Positions 1 to 7,369 of a stretch of DNA of 64,000 nt are shown in pieces. A program made the translations under genes and the position numbers. The notes beneath the pieces were generated by a model that was given only the letters and a program-made list of their open reading frames with translations, was not told where the DNA came from and searched no databases. The stretch is from Gordonia humi (lineage in GTDB: Bacteria; Actinomycetota; Actinomycetes; Mycobacteriales; Mycobacteriaceae), in assembly GCF_014197435.1 (NCBI RefSeq), contig NZ_JACIFP010000001.1:2418001-2482000 (forward strand). Direction: 5' to 3'. Each line of letters begins with the position of its first letter. Position 1 is the first letter of the stretch.

Positions 1-723
1 GAAATCGTCCTCGTCGACGAGGTCGTCCTCGTCCTCGTCGTCTTCCTCATCGTCCTCGTCGTCGGATTCCTCGCCGTCCAGCGGGTCGATGTCGTCGTCG
101 GGTTCGTCCTCGTCCTCGGCCGATGCGGCGGCCTCGAGCTCGTCCTCGGCCTCCTCGACCGCCTTCGGGTCGACCTTCGGCCTCGAGACGACGGCGTCGA
201 GTGCGTCGATGACGTCGTCCCAGTGCTTGGCGATGATGCGGCCGATGCGGACCCACAGATCGACGCCGTCGCGCCCGGAGAAGTCGTTGGTGCCGACGGC
301 GACGGCGCCCAGGATCGGATTGCCGGTGAAGAACTTGACGATCGGCGCCAGATCGCAGACCTCGCCGATGATCCGCACGATCTCGAGCGCGTCCTCGAGT
401 TCGGCGACGACCTCGGGCTTCGGGTCCTCGGCGGCCAACTCGGGCACGCCGATCAGATCGTACGAGTGACGGTCGTCGGGGACCAGCTCGTCGGCCTGCA
501 GCTTCTTGATCATGTCCCATGCCGGGTGATCGGCGAGGTCGTTGTCGTCGTCGCCGCGCACGAACGCGGCGAGCTCCGCGACAGAGTCGAGAACGTACAG
601 GTCCTCGTCGAGACCGAGGAAGGCCTCCCACTCGTCGTCGCCCTCGCGCCAGCGCGGGGCCCACAGAGTGAAGAGGTTTCCTTCGGTGAGTCCGAGTTCA
701 ATGGGGACGATGTCTCCGGCCAT
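1..723 (-). CDS. Conserved acidic actinobacterial protein (3' end cut by window edge)
   Basis: The gene starts at ATG 723 and reads leftward off the window, so 241 codons are visible and the stop is missing. It begins MAGDIVPIELGLTEGN and has an ordered region of about 190 residues rich in Trp, Asp and Glu, followed by a long tail made almost only of Asp and Glu with few breaks. No signal peptide or membrane segment is visible. It resembles a conserved mycobacterial protein near upp (Rv3311-like, sometimes labelled primosomal protein in databases); that link is from memory and I see no primosome domain. Function is unknown. It is divergent from the acyl-CoA synthetase gene, with a 314-bp spacer. 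No strong ribosome binding site is visible upstream of the ATG. Confidence 0.75.
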   Translation of the reverse strand, partial: MAGDIVPIELGLTEGNLFTLWAPRWREGDDEWEAFLGLDEDLYVLDSVAELAAFVRGDDDNDLADHPAWDMIKKLQADELVPDDRHSYDLIGVPELAAEDPKPEVVAELEDALEIVRIIGEVCDLAPIVKFFTGNPILGAVAVGTNDFSGRDGVDLWVRIGRIIAKHWDDVIDALDAVVSRPKVDPKAVEEAEDELEAAASAEDEDEPDDDIDPLDGEESDDEDDEEDDEDEDDLVDEDDF

Positions 724-855
724 GATCACAGAGCGTAGTCATGTTCGATCGATCCTGCTGCACGCACCCGCCCGAGACGTCCTCATCGGGCACGGAGTCG
801 AGTCGCATACGGGCCGCGGTCGGGTGCCCCACCCTCCGGTCGGGCGCTCCGCAGC

Positions 856-894
856 GGGTTCGCGACGGGGGTTCGCGACGGGGGTTCGCGACGG
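856..894. repeat. Perfect tandem repeat, 3 x 13 bp
   Basis: GGGTTCGCGACGG occurs three times without mismatch at 856-868, 869-881 and 882-894. The inner part TTCGCGA is itself a 7-bp near palindrome. The array lies 3 bp before the hairpin at 897-924 in a divergent promoter region, so it may be a regulator array or only a slippage-prone repeat. Confidence 0.9.
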
Positions 895-896
895 GT

Positions 897-924
897 GGCG
901 ATGTCCTCTAAAGGAGACATCGCC
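897..924. promoter_or_regulatory. Inverted repeat (9-bp arms) next to tandem repeat
   Basis: GGCGATGTC (897-905) pairs perfectly with GACATCGCC (916-924) around a 10-nt centre CTCTAAAGGA. It could be an operator or an RNA hairpin in the leader of the downstream acyl-CoA synthetase gene. No U-tract follows, so a terminator is less likely. Confidence 0.6.
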
Positions 925-1037
925 GCGGTGAATCCGATGTTTCCATTGACACGAAATGGCGGTCGGGTGAATCTGGTCACTGACTGTTCGCCGAGGAGCT
1001 GCGCGAACGGCATGTGAGACGGGCAGGGTGGCACGAC

Positions 1038-2690
1038 GTGACAGACATGAGTACGCGCGGGATCTGGATCGAGCAGTACACGGCACCTCGGGAACGCTAT
1101 GTCGCGCCTGCCGCATCGATCCCCGCCGCGTTCGCCGACACCGTCGCCGCTCGTCCGGACGAGACGCTGATCCGCTACTTCGACGGCGCGCTGTCGGTGT
1201 CCGAGGTCGACCGGCTCGCCGATGCGACGGCCGTCGCCCTGGCCGAGCGCGGCTTCGGACGCGGCGACCGCGCGGTTCTCTACCTGCAGAACGTTCCGCA
1301 GTACCTGATAGCGGCCCTCGGGGTCTGGCGGCTCGGCGGCGTCGTGGTCTCGGCCAATCCGATGTACAAGGCGCGCGAACTCGGCGAGATCGTCGCCGAC
1401 AGCGGAGCGCGGGCCGTGATCGCCATGGAGTCGCTCCACACCGTGGTGACTGAGGTCCTCGTCGAGCATCCGACGCCCATCGTCGTCACGACCTCCGAGC
1501 TCGAGTTCGCCGAGCGCCGCGACGGCGTCCTCTCGTCGTCGGCCCGCATCAACTGCCCGGGCGCCGTACCGCTCGCGGACCTGCTCGCCGAGTACGCGGG
1601 CGCTCGCCCCGAACCCGTGGCCGTCGGCGCGGACGATCTCGCCGTCCTGACCTACACCTCGGGTACGACCGGCCCGCCCAAGGGGGCCGAGATCAGCCAC
1701 GGCAACCTGGTGTTCAGCGCGACCACCTACCGCGACTGGATCGGCATCGACGCCGACGACGTGATCTTCGGCGTCGCGCCGATGTTCCACATCACCGGTG
1801 TGGTGGGCCACGCGGCCCTGGCGATGCTCACCGGCGCGACTCTCGTCCTGACGTACCGGTTCGACCCGGTCGACGCGGTCGAGACGATCGCCGAGTACGG
1901 CGCCACCTTCACCGTCGGATCGATCACCGTCTTCATCGCGCTGATGAACGCTCCGAACGCCACCCGCGAGAAGCTCGCGACGCTGGCCAAGATCTACTCC
2001 GGCGGCGCGCCGATCCCGCCGTCGACCCTCCAGATGTTCGACGAGGCGTTCGGTCACCACATCCACAACATCTACGGACTCACCGAGACCACGTCGCCCG
2101 CGGTGGCCGTACCGTGCGGCAGGCGCGCGCCCGTCGACGCCCGCACCGGTGCGGCCGCCGTCGGCGTGCCCGTGTACGACACCGTCGTCCGCATCGTGGA
2201 CGATGCGGGCGAGGACGTCGACCCGGCGGAGTCGGGCGAAGTCGTGATCGCCGGACCGCAGGTGGTGCGCGGGTACTGGAACCGTCCCGACGAGACCGCC
2301 GCGGCCATGCCGGGCAACGCCCTGCGAACCGGTGACGTCGGATACTTCGACGCCGACGGTTGGCTGTACCTGGTGGACCGCAAGAAGGACCAGATCAATG
2401 CGAGCGGATACAAGGTGTGGCCGCGCGAGGTGGAGGACGTTCTCTACGAGCACGCCGCGGTCCGCGAGGTGGCCGTGGTCGGCGTCCCGGACGCCTATCG
2501 CGGCGAGACGGTAAAGGCGTTCGTGAGTCTGCGCGACGGAGCGCGAGTCACGGCGGCGGAGCTGACCGCATACGCCCGCGAGCGTCTCGCGGCATACAAG
2601 GCGCCCACGGAGATCGCGCTGCTCGACGAGCTGCCGAAGACCGCGAGCGGCAAGATCCTCCGCCGGACGCTGCGCGACGCGGGGCGGTGA
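1038..2690 (+). CDS. Acyl-CoA synthetase / AMP-dependent ligase (FadD-like)
   Basis: ANL-superfamily enzyme that activates a carboxylic acid, probably a fatty acid, to acyl-CoA through an acyl-adenylate. The phosphate-binding loop TYTSGTTGPPKG is at about residues 205-216. Further visible motifs are YGLTETTSP, the RTGDVGYFDADGW segment near residue 430, the DRKKDQINASGYKVWP hinge, and the C-terminal catalytic lysine in PKTASGKILRR near residue 538. Length of 550 aa is normal for the family. GTG 1038 is chosen because AGGG at 1025-1028 lies 9 nt upstream; ATG 1047 (MSTRGIWIEQY) is an alternative. The LuxR regulator follows 61 nt downstream in the same direction. The substrate cannot be read from sequence. 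Confidence 0.9.
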   Translation: MTDMSTRGIWIEQYTAPRERYVAPAASIPAAFADTVAARPDETLIRYFDGALSVSEVDRLADATAVALAERGFGRGDRAVLYLQNVPQYLIAALGVWRLGGVVVSANPMYKARELGEIVADSGARAVIAMESLHTVVTEVLVEHPTPIVVTTSELEFAERRDGVLSSSARINCPGAVPLADLLAEYAGARPEPVAVGADDLAVLTYTSGTTGPPKGAEISHGNLVFSATTYRDWIGIDADDVIFGVAPMFHITGVVGHAALAMLTGATLVLTYRFDPVDAVETIAEYGATFTVGSITVFIALMNAPNATREKLATLAKIYSGGAPIPPSTLQMFDEAFGHHIHNIYGLTETTSPAVAVPCGRRAPVDARTGAAAVGVPVYDTVVRIVDDAGEDVDPAESGEVVIAGPQVVRGYWNRPDETAAAMPGNALRTGDVGYFDADGWLYLVDRKKDQINASGYKVWPREVEDVLYEHAAVREVAVVGVPDAYRGETVKAFVSLRDGARVTAAELTAYARERLAAYKAPTEIALLDELPKTASGKILRRTLRDAGR

Positions 2691-2751
2691 CCCGGACCAC
2701 AGTGCGCTGGTATCTTGCATGGGGACCACGCGGGCGAGAGGAGAGATGACG

Positions 2752-3513
2752 ATGCAGGCGGCTCACGACGTCCTCTCCACGCGCCAGATGCGCGCGGTCC
2801 TCGCCGTGCTGGAGCGGTGTGAGGAGCTCGGCGACGGCCCGGACTTCAAGGAGGGGCTCGCGGAGGCGATCGCCCGATACTTCGACGTCCGCGACGTCAC
2901 CTTCTTCCACGGTCGCACGTACTCGACGATCTTCGACGATCCGGCGCCGGTGCTGACCGGCGCCACCGAGTCGCTGCTGTCCGCGTATCACGAGCGGTGG
3001 CGCGACAAGGACGTGTTCACCCTGCCGCAGGCGCGTCGTGCCCTCACCGAGAACGGCTTCGCCACCCTCGACGAACTGTCGCGACTCCCGGTGCCGCAGC
3101 ACTCCTACGTGGTCGACTACCTGCATCCCAACGACATGGACACCGCCTCGGCCATGCACCTGCAGCTCGCGGACGGTGAGGCGTTGATCGGCATGTTCGA
3201 CAAGGTGCGCACCTGGGAGGCGTCCGATGTGGTGGCGGTGCGGATGCTCGCCCGCCAACTGCGGGCCCGCACGGTGTCGGTGTCGGTCGCGGACGCGTCG
3301 GTCGACGAACTGGCCGCACTGACTCCGCGGCAACGCGAAGTCGCGGCCCTGGTCAGCGAAGGTCTGAGCAATGCCGAGATCGCCGAGCGGCTGTTCCTCT
3401 CGGAGCTGTCGATCAAGAAGTACATCAGCCGGATCTTCGAGGCCACGGGCCATCGCAACAGATCCGAACTCGCGACGGCCGTGCTGAGGCACGACCGTCG
3501 CGCGTCGGCGTAG
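2752..3513 (+). CDS. LuxR-family transcriptional regulator
   Basis: DNA-binding regulator of 253 aa. The C-terminal LuxR/GerE helix-turn-helix is clear at about residues 188-240 (LTPRQREVAALVSEGLSN, AEIAERLFLSELSIKKYISR). The N-terminal 180 residues form an unrecognised sensor-like region with no receiver phosphorylation motif, so it is probably not a two-component response regulator. ATG 2752 is preferred because AGGAG at 2739-2743 is 8 nt upstream; ATG 2746 is in the same frame but too close to it. It follows the acyl-CoA synthetase and converges on the monooxygenase/ribBA operon, with only 10 bp between the stop codons. Its targets may be either neighbour; this is inference from position only. 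Confidence 0.88.
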   Translation: MQAAHDVLSTRQMRAVLAVLERCEELGDGPDFKEGLAEAIARYFDVRDVTFFHGRTYSTIFDDPAPVLTGATESLLSAYHERWRDKDVFTLPQARRALTENGFATLDELSRLPVPQHSYVVDYLHPNDMDTASAMHLQLADGEALIGMFDKVRTWEASDVVAVRMLARQLRARTVSVSVADASVDELAALTPRQREVAALVSEGLSNAEIAERLFLSELSIKKYISRIFEATGHRNRSELATAVLRHDRRASA

Positions 3514-3523
3514 CGTCGGCCTC

Positions 3524-4738
3524 CTATGCGACGCCCACCGCGGCCCGCAGGGTGTGCCCCATCCGGTCCCGTTTGGTCGCCAGATAGTCCGCGTTCTCCG
3601 GCGTCGGCGGGGTCTGCAGTCCCACGACCCGCGTGACGCCGACGCCCGCATCGATCAGGCCCGCGCGTTTGGCCGGGTTGTTCGACAGCAGGGCGATCTG
3701 TTCGACACCGAGGTCGGCGAGGATCGCGGCGGCGTCGTGATAGTCGCGGGCGTCGACCGGGGCGCCCAGCGCGAGGTTGGCGTCGACGGTGTCGAGTCCC
3801 TCCTCGTCCTGCAGTCGGTAGGCGTCGATCTTCGCGGCCAGTCCGATGCCGCGTCCCTCGTGACCGCCGAGATACAGCACGATGCCCGTCTCGGCCGCGG
3901 TGATCTGGGCCATCGCGGCGTGCAACTGCGCACCGCAGTCGCAGCGCCGCGAGGCGAGGGTGTCGCCGGTGAGGCATTCGCTGTGCACGCGGACCAGCGG
4001 CGTGCCGGCGTCGACGTCGCCGTGGACCAACGCCATGTGCTCGGCGCCCGTCGCCGACGTGTAGACCGTCGCCTCGAAGTACCCGTGGTCGGTGGGCAGG
4101 CGGCAGGTGGCGCCGCGGGTGAGGCCGGCGGTGCGTCGCCGGTACGTGACGATCTCGTCGATCGTCACCACGGCGAGACCGTGTCGGTCGGCGAACGCGT
4201 CCACGTCGTCGCGAGCCAGCATTCCGCGGCGATCGGGGGTCACCATCTCGCAGATCAGACCGGCCGGAGACAGTCCGGCGGCCGCGCACAGGTCGACCGA
4301 CGCCTCGGTGTGGCCGCGTCGGCTCAGGACTCCGCCCGCGCGGGCCCGCAGCGGCATCACATGGCCTGGGCGGGTGAGGTCGTCCGCACCGCACGACCGA
4401 TCACCGAGGAGCGCGATGGTCCGCGCCCGATCGGCTGCGCTGATGCCGGTGGTGACCCCGGAGGCGGCGTCGACGGAGACGGTGAACGCGGTACCCAGGG
4501 GGTCCGTCGGATCCACCACCATCTGCGGCAGACGCAGGCGGTCGGTGGTCTCGGCGGGCAGCGCGACGCACAGGAATCCGGAGGTGTGCTCGAGGAAGAA
4601 CGCGACGGTGTCGACGTCGGCGTACTCCGCGGCGAGGACGAGGTCGGCCTCGTTCTCACGGGAGGCGTCGTCGAGGACGATGACCGGCCGGCCGGCGCGG
4701 AGCTCGGACAGACAGGTCTGCACTCGGTCGGTGCTCAT
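3524..4738 (-). CDS. ribBA: Bifunctional DHBP synthase / GTP cyclohydrolase II (RibBA)
   Basis: Two riboflavin-pathway enzymes in one 404-aa chain. The N-terminal half (about 1-205) is 3,4-dihydroxy-2-butanone 4-phosphate synthase with RENEADL, TTGISA.DRA, PGHVMPLRAR and RRGHTEASVDL. The C-terminal half is GTP cyclohydrolase II with the zinc motif HSECLTGDTLASRRCDCGAQ and the GHEGRGIGLAAKIDAYRLQ catalytic segment. The start ATG at 4738 overlaps the stop of the flavin reductase (TGATG), so translation is coupled. It is the last gene of the monooxygenase operon, where it would raise flavin precursor supply for the flavin-dependent enzymes upstream. Whether a second riboflavin locus exists elsewhere cannot be seen. 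Confidence 0.93.
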   Translation of the reverse strand: MSTDRVQTCLSELRAGRPVIVLDDASRENEADLVLAAEYADVDTVAFFLEHTSGFLCVALPAETTDRLRLPQMVVDPTDPLGTAFTVSVDAASGVTTGISAADRARTIALLGDRSCGADDLTRPGHVMPLRARAGGVLSRRGHTEASVDLCAAAGLSPAGLICEMVTPDRRGMLARDDVDAFADRHGLAVVTIDEIVTYRRRTAGLTRGATCRLPTDHGYFEATVYTSATGAEHMALVHGDVDAGTPLVRVHSECLTGDTLASRRCDCGAQLHAAMAQITAAETGIVLYLGGHEGRGIGLAAKIDAYRLQDEEGLDTVDANLALGAPVDARDYHDAAAILADLGVEQIALLSNNPAKRAGLIDAGVGVTRVVGLQTPPTPENADYLATKRDRMGHTLRAAVGVA

Positions 4739-5250
4739 CAGCGGGCTCGCAATCCGTGGAAGGTCGATCGGTGGAACACCAGCGGATCGGAGGTGCGCGG
4801 CACCAGCAGGCCGTCGACGGCGCCGACGATCAGCTCGTGGTCGCCGATCGTGTGCCGGACGTCGATGGTGGCGTCGATCCAGGCGTGGGCGCCCGCCAGG
4901 CGAGGGGCGCCGCCGACGCCGGGCGTCCACTCGACGCCCGCGAACTTGGCGGTGCCGCTGCGGGCGAAGGCGCGGGCCAGATCGTGCTGAGTCTCGGACA
5001 ACACGTTGACGCAGAACGTCCCGCCGCCGAGCACGCGGGGAAGGGTCGTCGAGGTGTGTGCGGCGAAGAAGCCGACCAGCGGCGGTTCGAGGGAGATCGA
5101 GGTGAACGAGCCGACCGTCATCCCGACCGGCTCGCCCGTCGGATCGATCGCGGTGATGACGACGACGCCGGAACCGAAGTGCGACAACGCCTCACGGAAG
5201 TGTTCGCGGACCGTGTCCGGTGCGGTGGCCTCGATGGTGTTGCTGTCCAT
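4738..5250 (-). CDS. Flavin reductase domain protein (FMN-binding split barrel)
   Basis: 170-aa member of the flavin reductase-like family (HpaC/reductase component type), which uses NAD(P)H to give reduced FMN or FAD to a partner monooxygenase. Typical segments are FGSGVVVITA, GEPVGMTVGSFTSISLEPPLVGF, FCVNVLSETQHDLARAFA and GDHELIVGAV. It starts at ATG 5250 with only a weak ribosome site (AGAAAGA). It lies downstream of the luciferase-like monooxygenase and SRPBCC genes and overlaps ribBA by one base. The natural reading is that it supplies reduced flavin to the luciferase-like enzyme. A 12-bp hairpin lies 20 nt upstream of its start and may lower its expression relative to the first two genes. 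Confidence 0.9.
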   Translation of the reverse strand: MDSNTIEATAPDTVREHFREALSHFGSGVVVITAIDPTGEPVGMTVGSFTSISLEPPLVGFFAAHTSTTLPRVLGGGTFCVNVLSETQHDLARAFARSGTAKFAGVEWTPGVGGAPRLAGAHAWIDATIDVRHTIGDHELIVGAVDGLLVPRTSDPLVFHRSTFHGLRAR

Positions 5251-5270
5251 GGGGGTCTTTCTGACGATGG

Positions 5271-5300
5271 CCGGGGGACGTCGCGGCGGACGTCCCCCGG
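5271..5300 (-). terminator. Strong intra-operon hairpin
   Basis: CCGGGGGACGTC (5271-5282) and GACGTCCCCCGG (5289-5300) form a perfect 12-bp stem with the 6-nt loop GCGGCG. It sits between the SRPBCC gene and the flavin reductase gene in a 60-nt gap. No U-tract follows on the transcribed strand, so it could be a partial terminator, a processing site or a 3' end stabiliser for the upstream mRNA. Confidence 0.7.
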
Positions 5301-5310
5301 GCCGGTTGAT

Positions 5311-5727
5311 TCAGCGGGAGCGAGTGAGCTGGGCCTTGAGCTCGTCGAGAGCGCCGGAGTAGATCTCGGTGATCCCGGTGGTCAACCCCTGCTCGACGTC
5401 GGCCGATGCCGCGCCGAACTCGGCCGACCACACGACGCGGCTGGAGTTCGGGCCGGTCTCGTGAACGGTCACCGTCGACTCGTAGTGCTCCAGCGGCAGT
5501 GGACCGTCGATGTACGAGTACGTGTAGCTGCGGTCGGTGTCGCTGTGAGCGACGATCCGCTCGCGGGCGGGCTCGCCGTCGGTGAAGACCACGTGCCGCA
5601 CGTCGCCTTCCATGCGCGACGAGCCGATCGCCGGAATCCAGTCCGCGACGTCGGCGGTGTTGCCGACGTGGCCCCACACGGTCGCGGCGTCGACAGGGAA
5701 GTCCGATTGCACCGTGATGCTCGCCAT
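5311..5727 (-). CDS. SRPBCC family protein (polyketide cyclase/START-like fold)
   Basis: 138-aa small protein of the SRPBCC ligand-binding superfamily. It begins MASITVQSDFPVDAATVWGHVGN, the usual first strand and helix of the fold, followed by DWIPAIGSS and a C-terminal helix ending in GALDELKAQLTRSR. Such proteins bind hydrophobic ligands in a deep cavity and sometimes act as cyclases or carriers. ATG 5727 is chosen because it lies 5 nt after the stop of the luciferase-like gene and gives the canonical N-terminus. It is the second gene in the operon. A role in binding the monooxygenase substrate or product is plausible but inferred. Confidence 0.85.
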   Translation of the reverse strand: MASITVQSDFPVDAATVWGHVGNTADVADWIPAIGSSRMEGDVRHVVFTDGEPARERIVAHSDTDRSYTYSYIDGPLPLEHYESTVTVHETGPNSSRVVWSAEFGAASADVEQGLTTGITEIYSGALDELKAQLTRSR

Positions 5728-5732
5728 GGCCG

Positions 5733-6899
5733 TTACCGTCCCAACTCCGCGTTGTACTTCTTGGTGAAGTGGTCGAGGGCGCTCGCATGCGCCTCGGCCT
5801 GACCCTCGCGGACCGCCTCGGCACGGTTCGCCGCGTCGATCATCGGCTGCGCCTGCCCCTGGAAGTAGGGGATCACGTCCTGGGCGAACAACTCGAACGA
5901 ACGGCGCGTGGCCTGCGGGTTCGCCCAGTCGTGGGCCTGGACGAGGAGGGTGCCGAAGCCGCCCGACTGATCGATCAGGCGCTGCACCTGTGCGCGGGCC
6001 TCCTCGGCGGTGCCGATGACGCCGATGCCGGACGTGTTGATGAAGTCGATCATCTCGTCCTTGTTGGTGCCGCGGACGTCCATCTGCGGGAACGCGGCGA
6101 CGTGCTGGAGGTAGTTGAACCAGTACTCGATGCCGTGCTGGACGTCGGCGTAAGCCTGTTCCTTGGTCTCGGCGATGTGGAACGGCCCGACGAGGCGCCA
6201 CGTGGAGCGGTCGACCTCATCGAGGCGTCCGGACTGTTCCGCAAACTCCTCCAGGATGCCCCAGTGGTGCTGCAGCGCCGAGAATCCGTCGGCGGTCAGC
6301 GTCGCGGCGATCGAGAGCAGACCGATGCCGTGCTTGCCCGCCAGGCGCGCACCCGACGGCGATGCGACAGCCGCGGCCACCACGTCGAACAGCGGATCCG
6401 AGTAGGGCGCCATCTGGATCTTGGCGTCGAACAGCTCGTGCGTCTTGGTCTTGGCACTGACGGTCTCGCCGCGCAGCAGCCGCATGATGATGTCGGTGTT
6501 CTCGGCGAGCAGTTCGCGGGTGTCGATCTGCGAGAGGCCGAGCATGGCGGCGTCGGTCGGCAGCGAGCCCGGGCCGAGACCGAAGAGGACGCGACCCTTG
6601 GTGAGATGGTCGAGCATCACCATGCGTTCGGCCGCCCACAACGGGTTGTGGTACGAGACGGAGGTGACGCCGGTGCCGAGTCTGATGCGGCTGGTGCGCT
6701 CGCCCGCTGCGGCGATCATGATCTCCGGCGAGGCGTAGATCTCCGCGCCCGCCGAGTGGTGCTCGCCGAACCAGGCCTCGTCGTAGCCGAGCTCGTCCAG
6801 GTACTGAACGAGCTCCAGGTCGCGCTGCAGGAGCAGGGTCGGGTTCTGGCCCGGCTCGTGGATCGGCGCCAGAAAGGCGCCGAACTTCAGCTTGCTCAT
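5733..6899 (-). CDS. Luciferase-like flavin-dependent monooxygenase (limonene 1,2-monooxygenase-like)
   Basis: 388-aa member of the bacterial luciferase/LLM family with a TIM-barrel fold that oxidises an organic substrate using reduced flavin and oxygen. Family segments include ELGYDEAWFGEHHSAGAEIY, TSRIRLGTGV, YHNPLWAAERMVMLDHLTKG and RVLFGLGPGSLPTDAAMLG. The sequence recalls proteins annotated as limonene 1,2-monooxygenase; the true substrate is unknown. The start ATG 6899 has a good ribosome site (GGAGGA, about 5 nt upstream). It is the first gene of an operon with SRPBCC, flavin reductase and ribBA, which gives the enzyme its reduced-flavin donor and flavin precursor synthesis. A dependence on F420 instead of flavin cannot be excluded, but the adjacent flavin reductase argues against it. 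Confidence 0.88.
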   Translation of the reverse strand: MSKLKFGAFLAPIHEPGQNPTLLLQRDLELVQYLDELGYDEAWFGEHHSAGAEIYASPEIMIAAAGERTSRIRLGTGVTSVSYHNPLWAAERMVMLDHLTKGRVLFGLGPGSLPTDAAMLGLSQIDTRELLAENTDIIMRLLRGETVSAKTKTHELFDAKIQMAPYSDPLFDVVAAAVASPSGARLAGKHGIGLLSIAATLTADGFSALQHHWGILEEFAEQSGRLDEVDRSTWRLVGPFHIAETKEQAYADVQHGIEYWFNYLQHVAAFPQMDVRGTNKDEMIDFINTSGIGVIGTAEEARAQVQRLIDQSGGFGTLLVQAHDWANPQATRRSFELFAQDVIPYFQGQAQPMIDAANRAEAVREGQAEAHASALDHFTKKYNAELGR

Positions 6900-7069
6900 G
6901 TGGTCCTCCGGTATCGACTATGAGGTATGTCACCGATGAATCTATGGCGCGCATCACACGGCGGGTAAGTCCGCGAAAGTAGACATCTGCGAACTGCGGG
7001 TTCATTCGGGATTCGACGACACGCCGGGGTCGGTGGAACCGAATCGACATCCGGTGCGTCTGACTGAGT

Positions 7070-7369
7070 ATGAAGGACGTCACAGTGGAACCAGGATCAG
7101 TCAGTCAGGCGGCGGGCACTCAGCAGACGGCCGCGGAGCAGGTCGCGGCGCAGGCGAGCGCCGAGCGGATCGACACCGGCGCTCTCGCCGGCACCTTCGG
7201 TCTGATCGGTGCGGGATTCCTGTCGGCGCTGGCCGAGGTGGGCGCGCAGCGGACCCGGACATTGGACGAGTTGGCGACGGCGCACGCCTCGACGTCGTCG
7301 TCGGCGACGCAGGCGGGCCTCGCCTACTGCCAATGCGACGACACCGGGGCCCGGGAGGTGGCGGTGTGA
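7070..7369 (+). CDS. EspC-like ESX (type VII) secretion-associated protein
   Basis: 99-aa mostly helical protein (MKDVTVEPGSVSQAAGTQ...) that fits the EspC/ESX-1 secretion-associated pattern: a short strand with V-x-P, two Ala-rich helices, GLIGAGFLSAL in the turn region, and a C-terminal segment GLAYCQCDDTGAREV resembling the Y-x-x-x-D secretion signal (YCQCD). This assignment rests on pattern, not a database search. Its last bases overlap the next gene, an NlpC/P60 peptidase, by 4 nt (GTGA), so the pair is translationally coupled. No ESX core genes (EccC, EsxA/B) are in the window. The start ATG 7070 has no strong ribosome site. It could be a chaperone or partner for secretion of the peptidase. 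Confidence 0.7.
   Translation: MKDVTVEPGSVSQAAGTQQTAAEQVAAQASAERIDTGALAGTFGLIGAGFLSALAEVGAQRTRTLDELATAHASTSSSATQAGLAYCQCDDTGAREVAV

Larger units (their letters stand above)
724..1037. other. Divergent intergenic spacer with tandem repeat and hairpin
   Basis: This 314-bp gap separates the acidic protein gene and the acyl-CoA synthetase gene. No coding sequence is supported. It holds three perfect head-to-tail copies of a 13-bp unit (856-894) followed directly by an inverted repeat (897-924). No confident -35/-10 pair was found for either flanking gene, although divergent promoters should lie here. Confidence 0.6.

Noticed and set aside
223..738. Plus-strand reading frame of 171 codons opposite the acidic protein
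   Set aside because: It is antisense to the conserved minus-strand gene, whose acidic repeats create open frames on the other strand.
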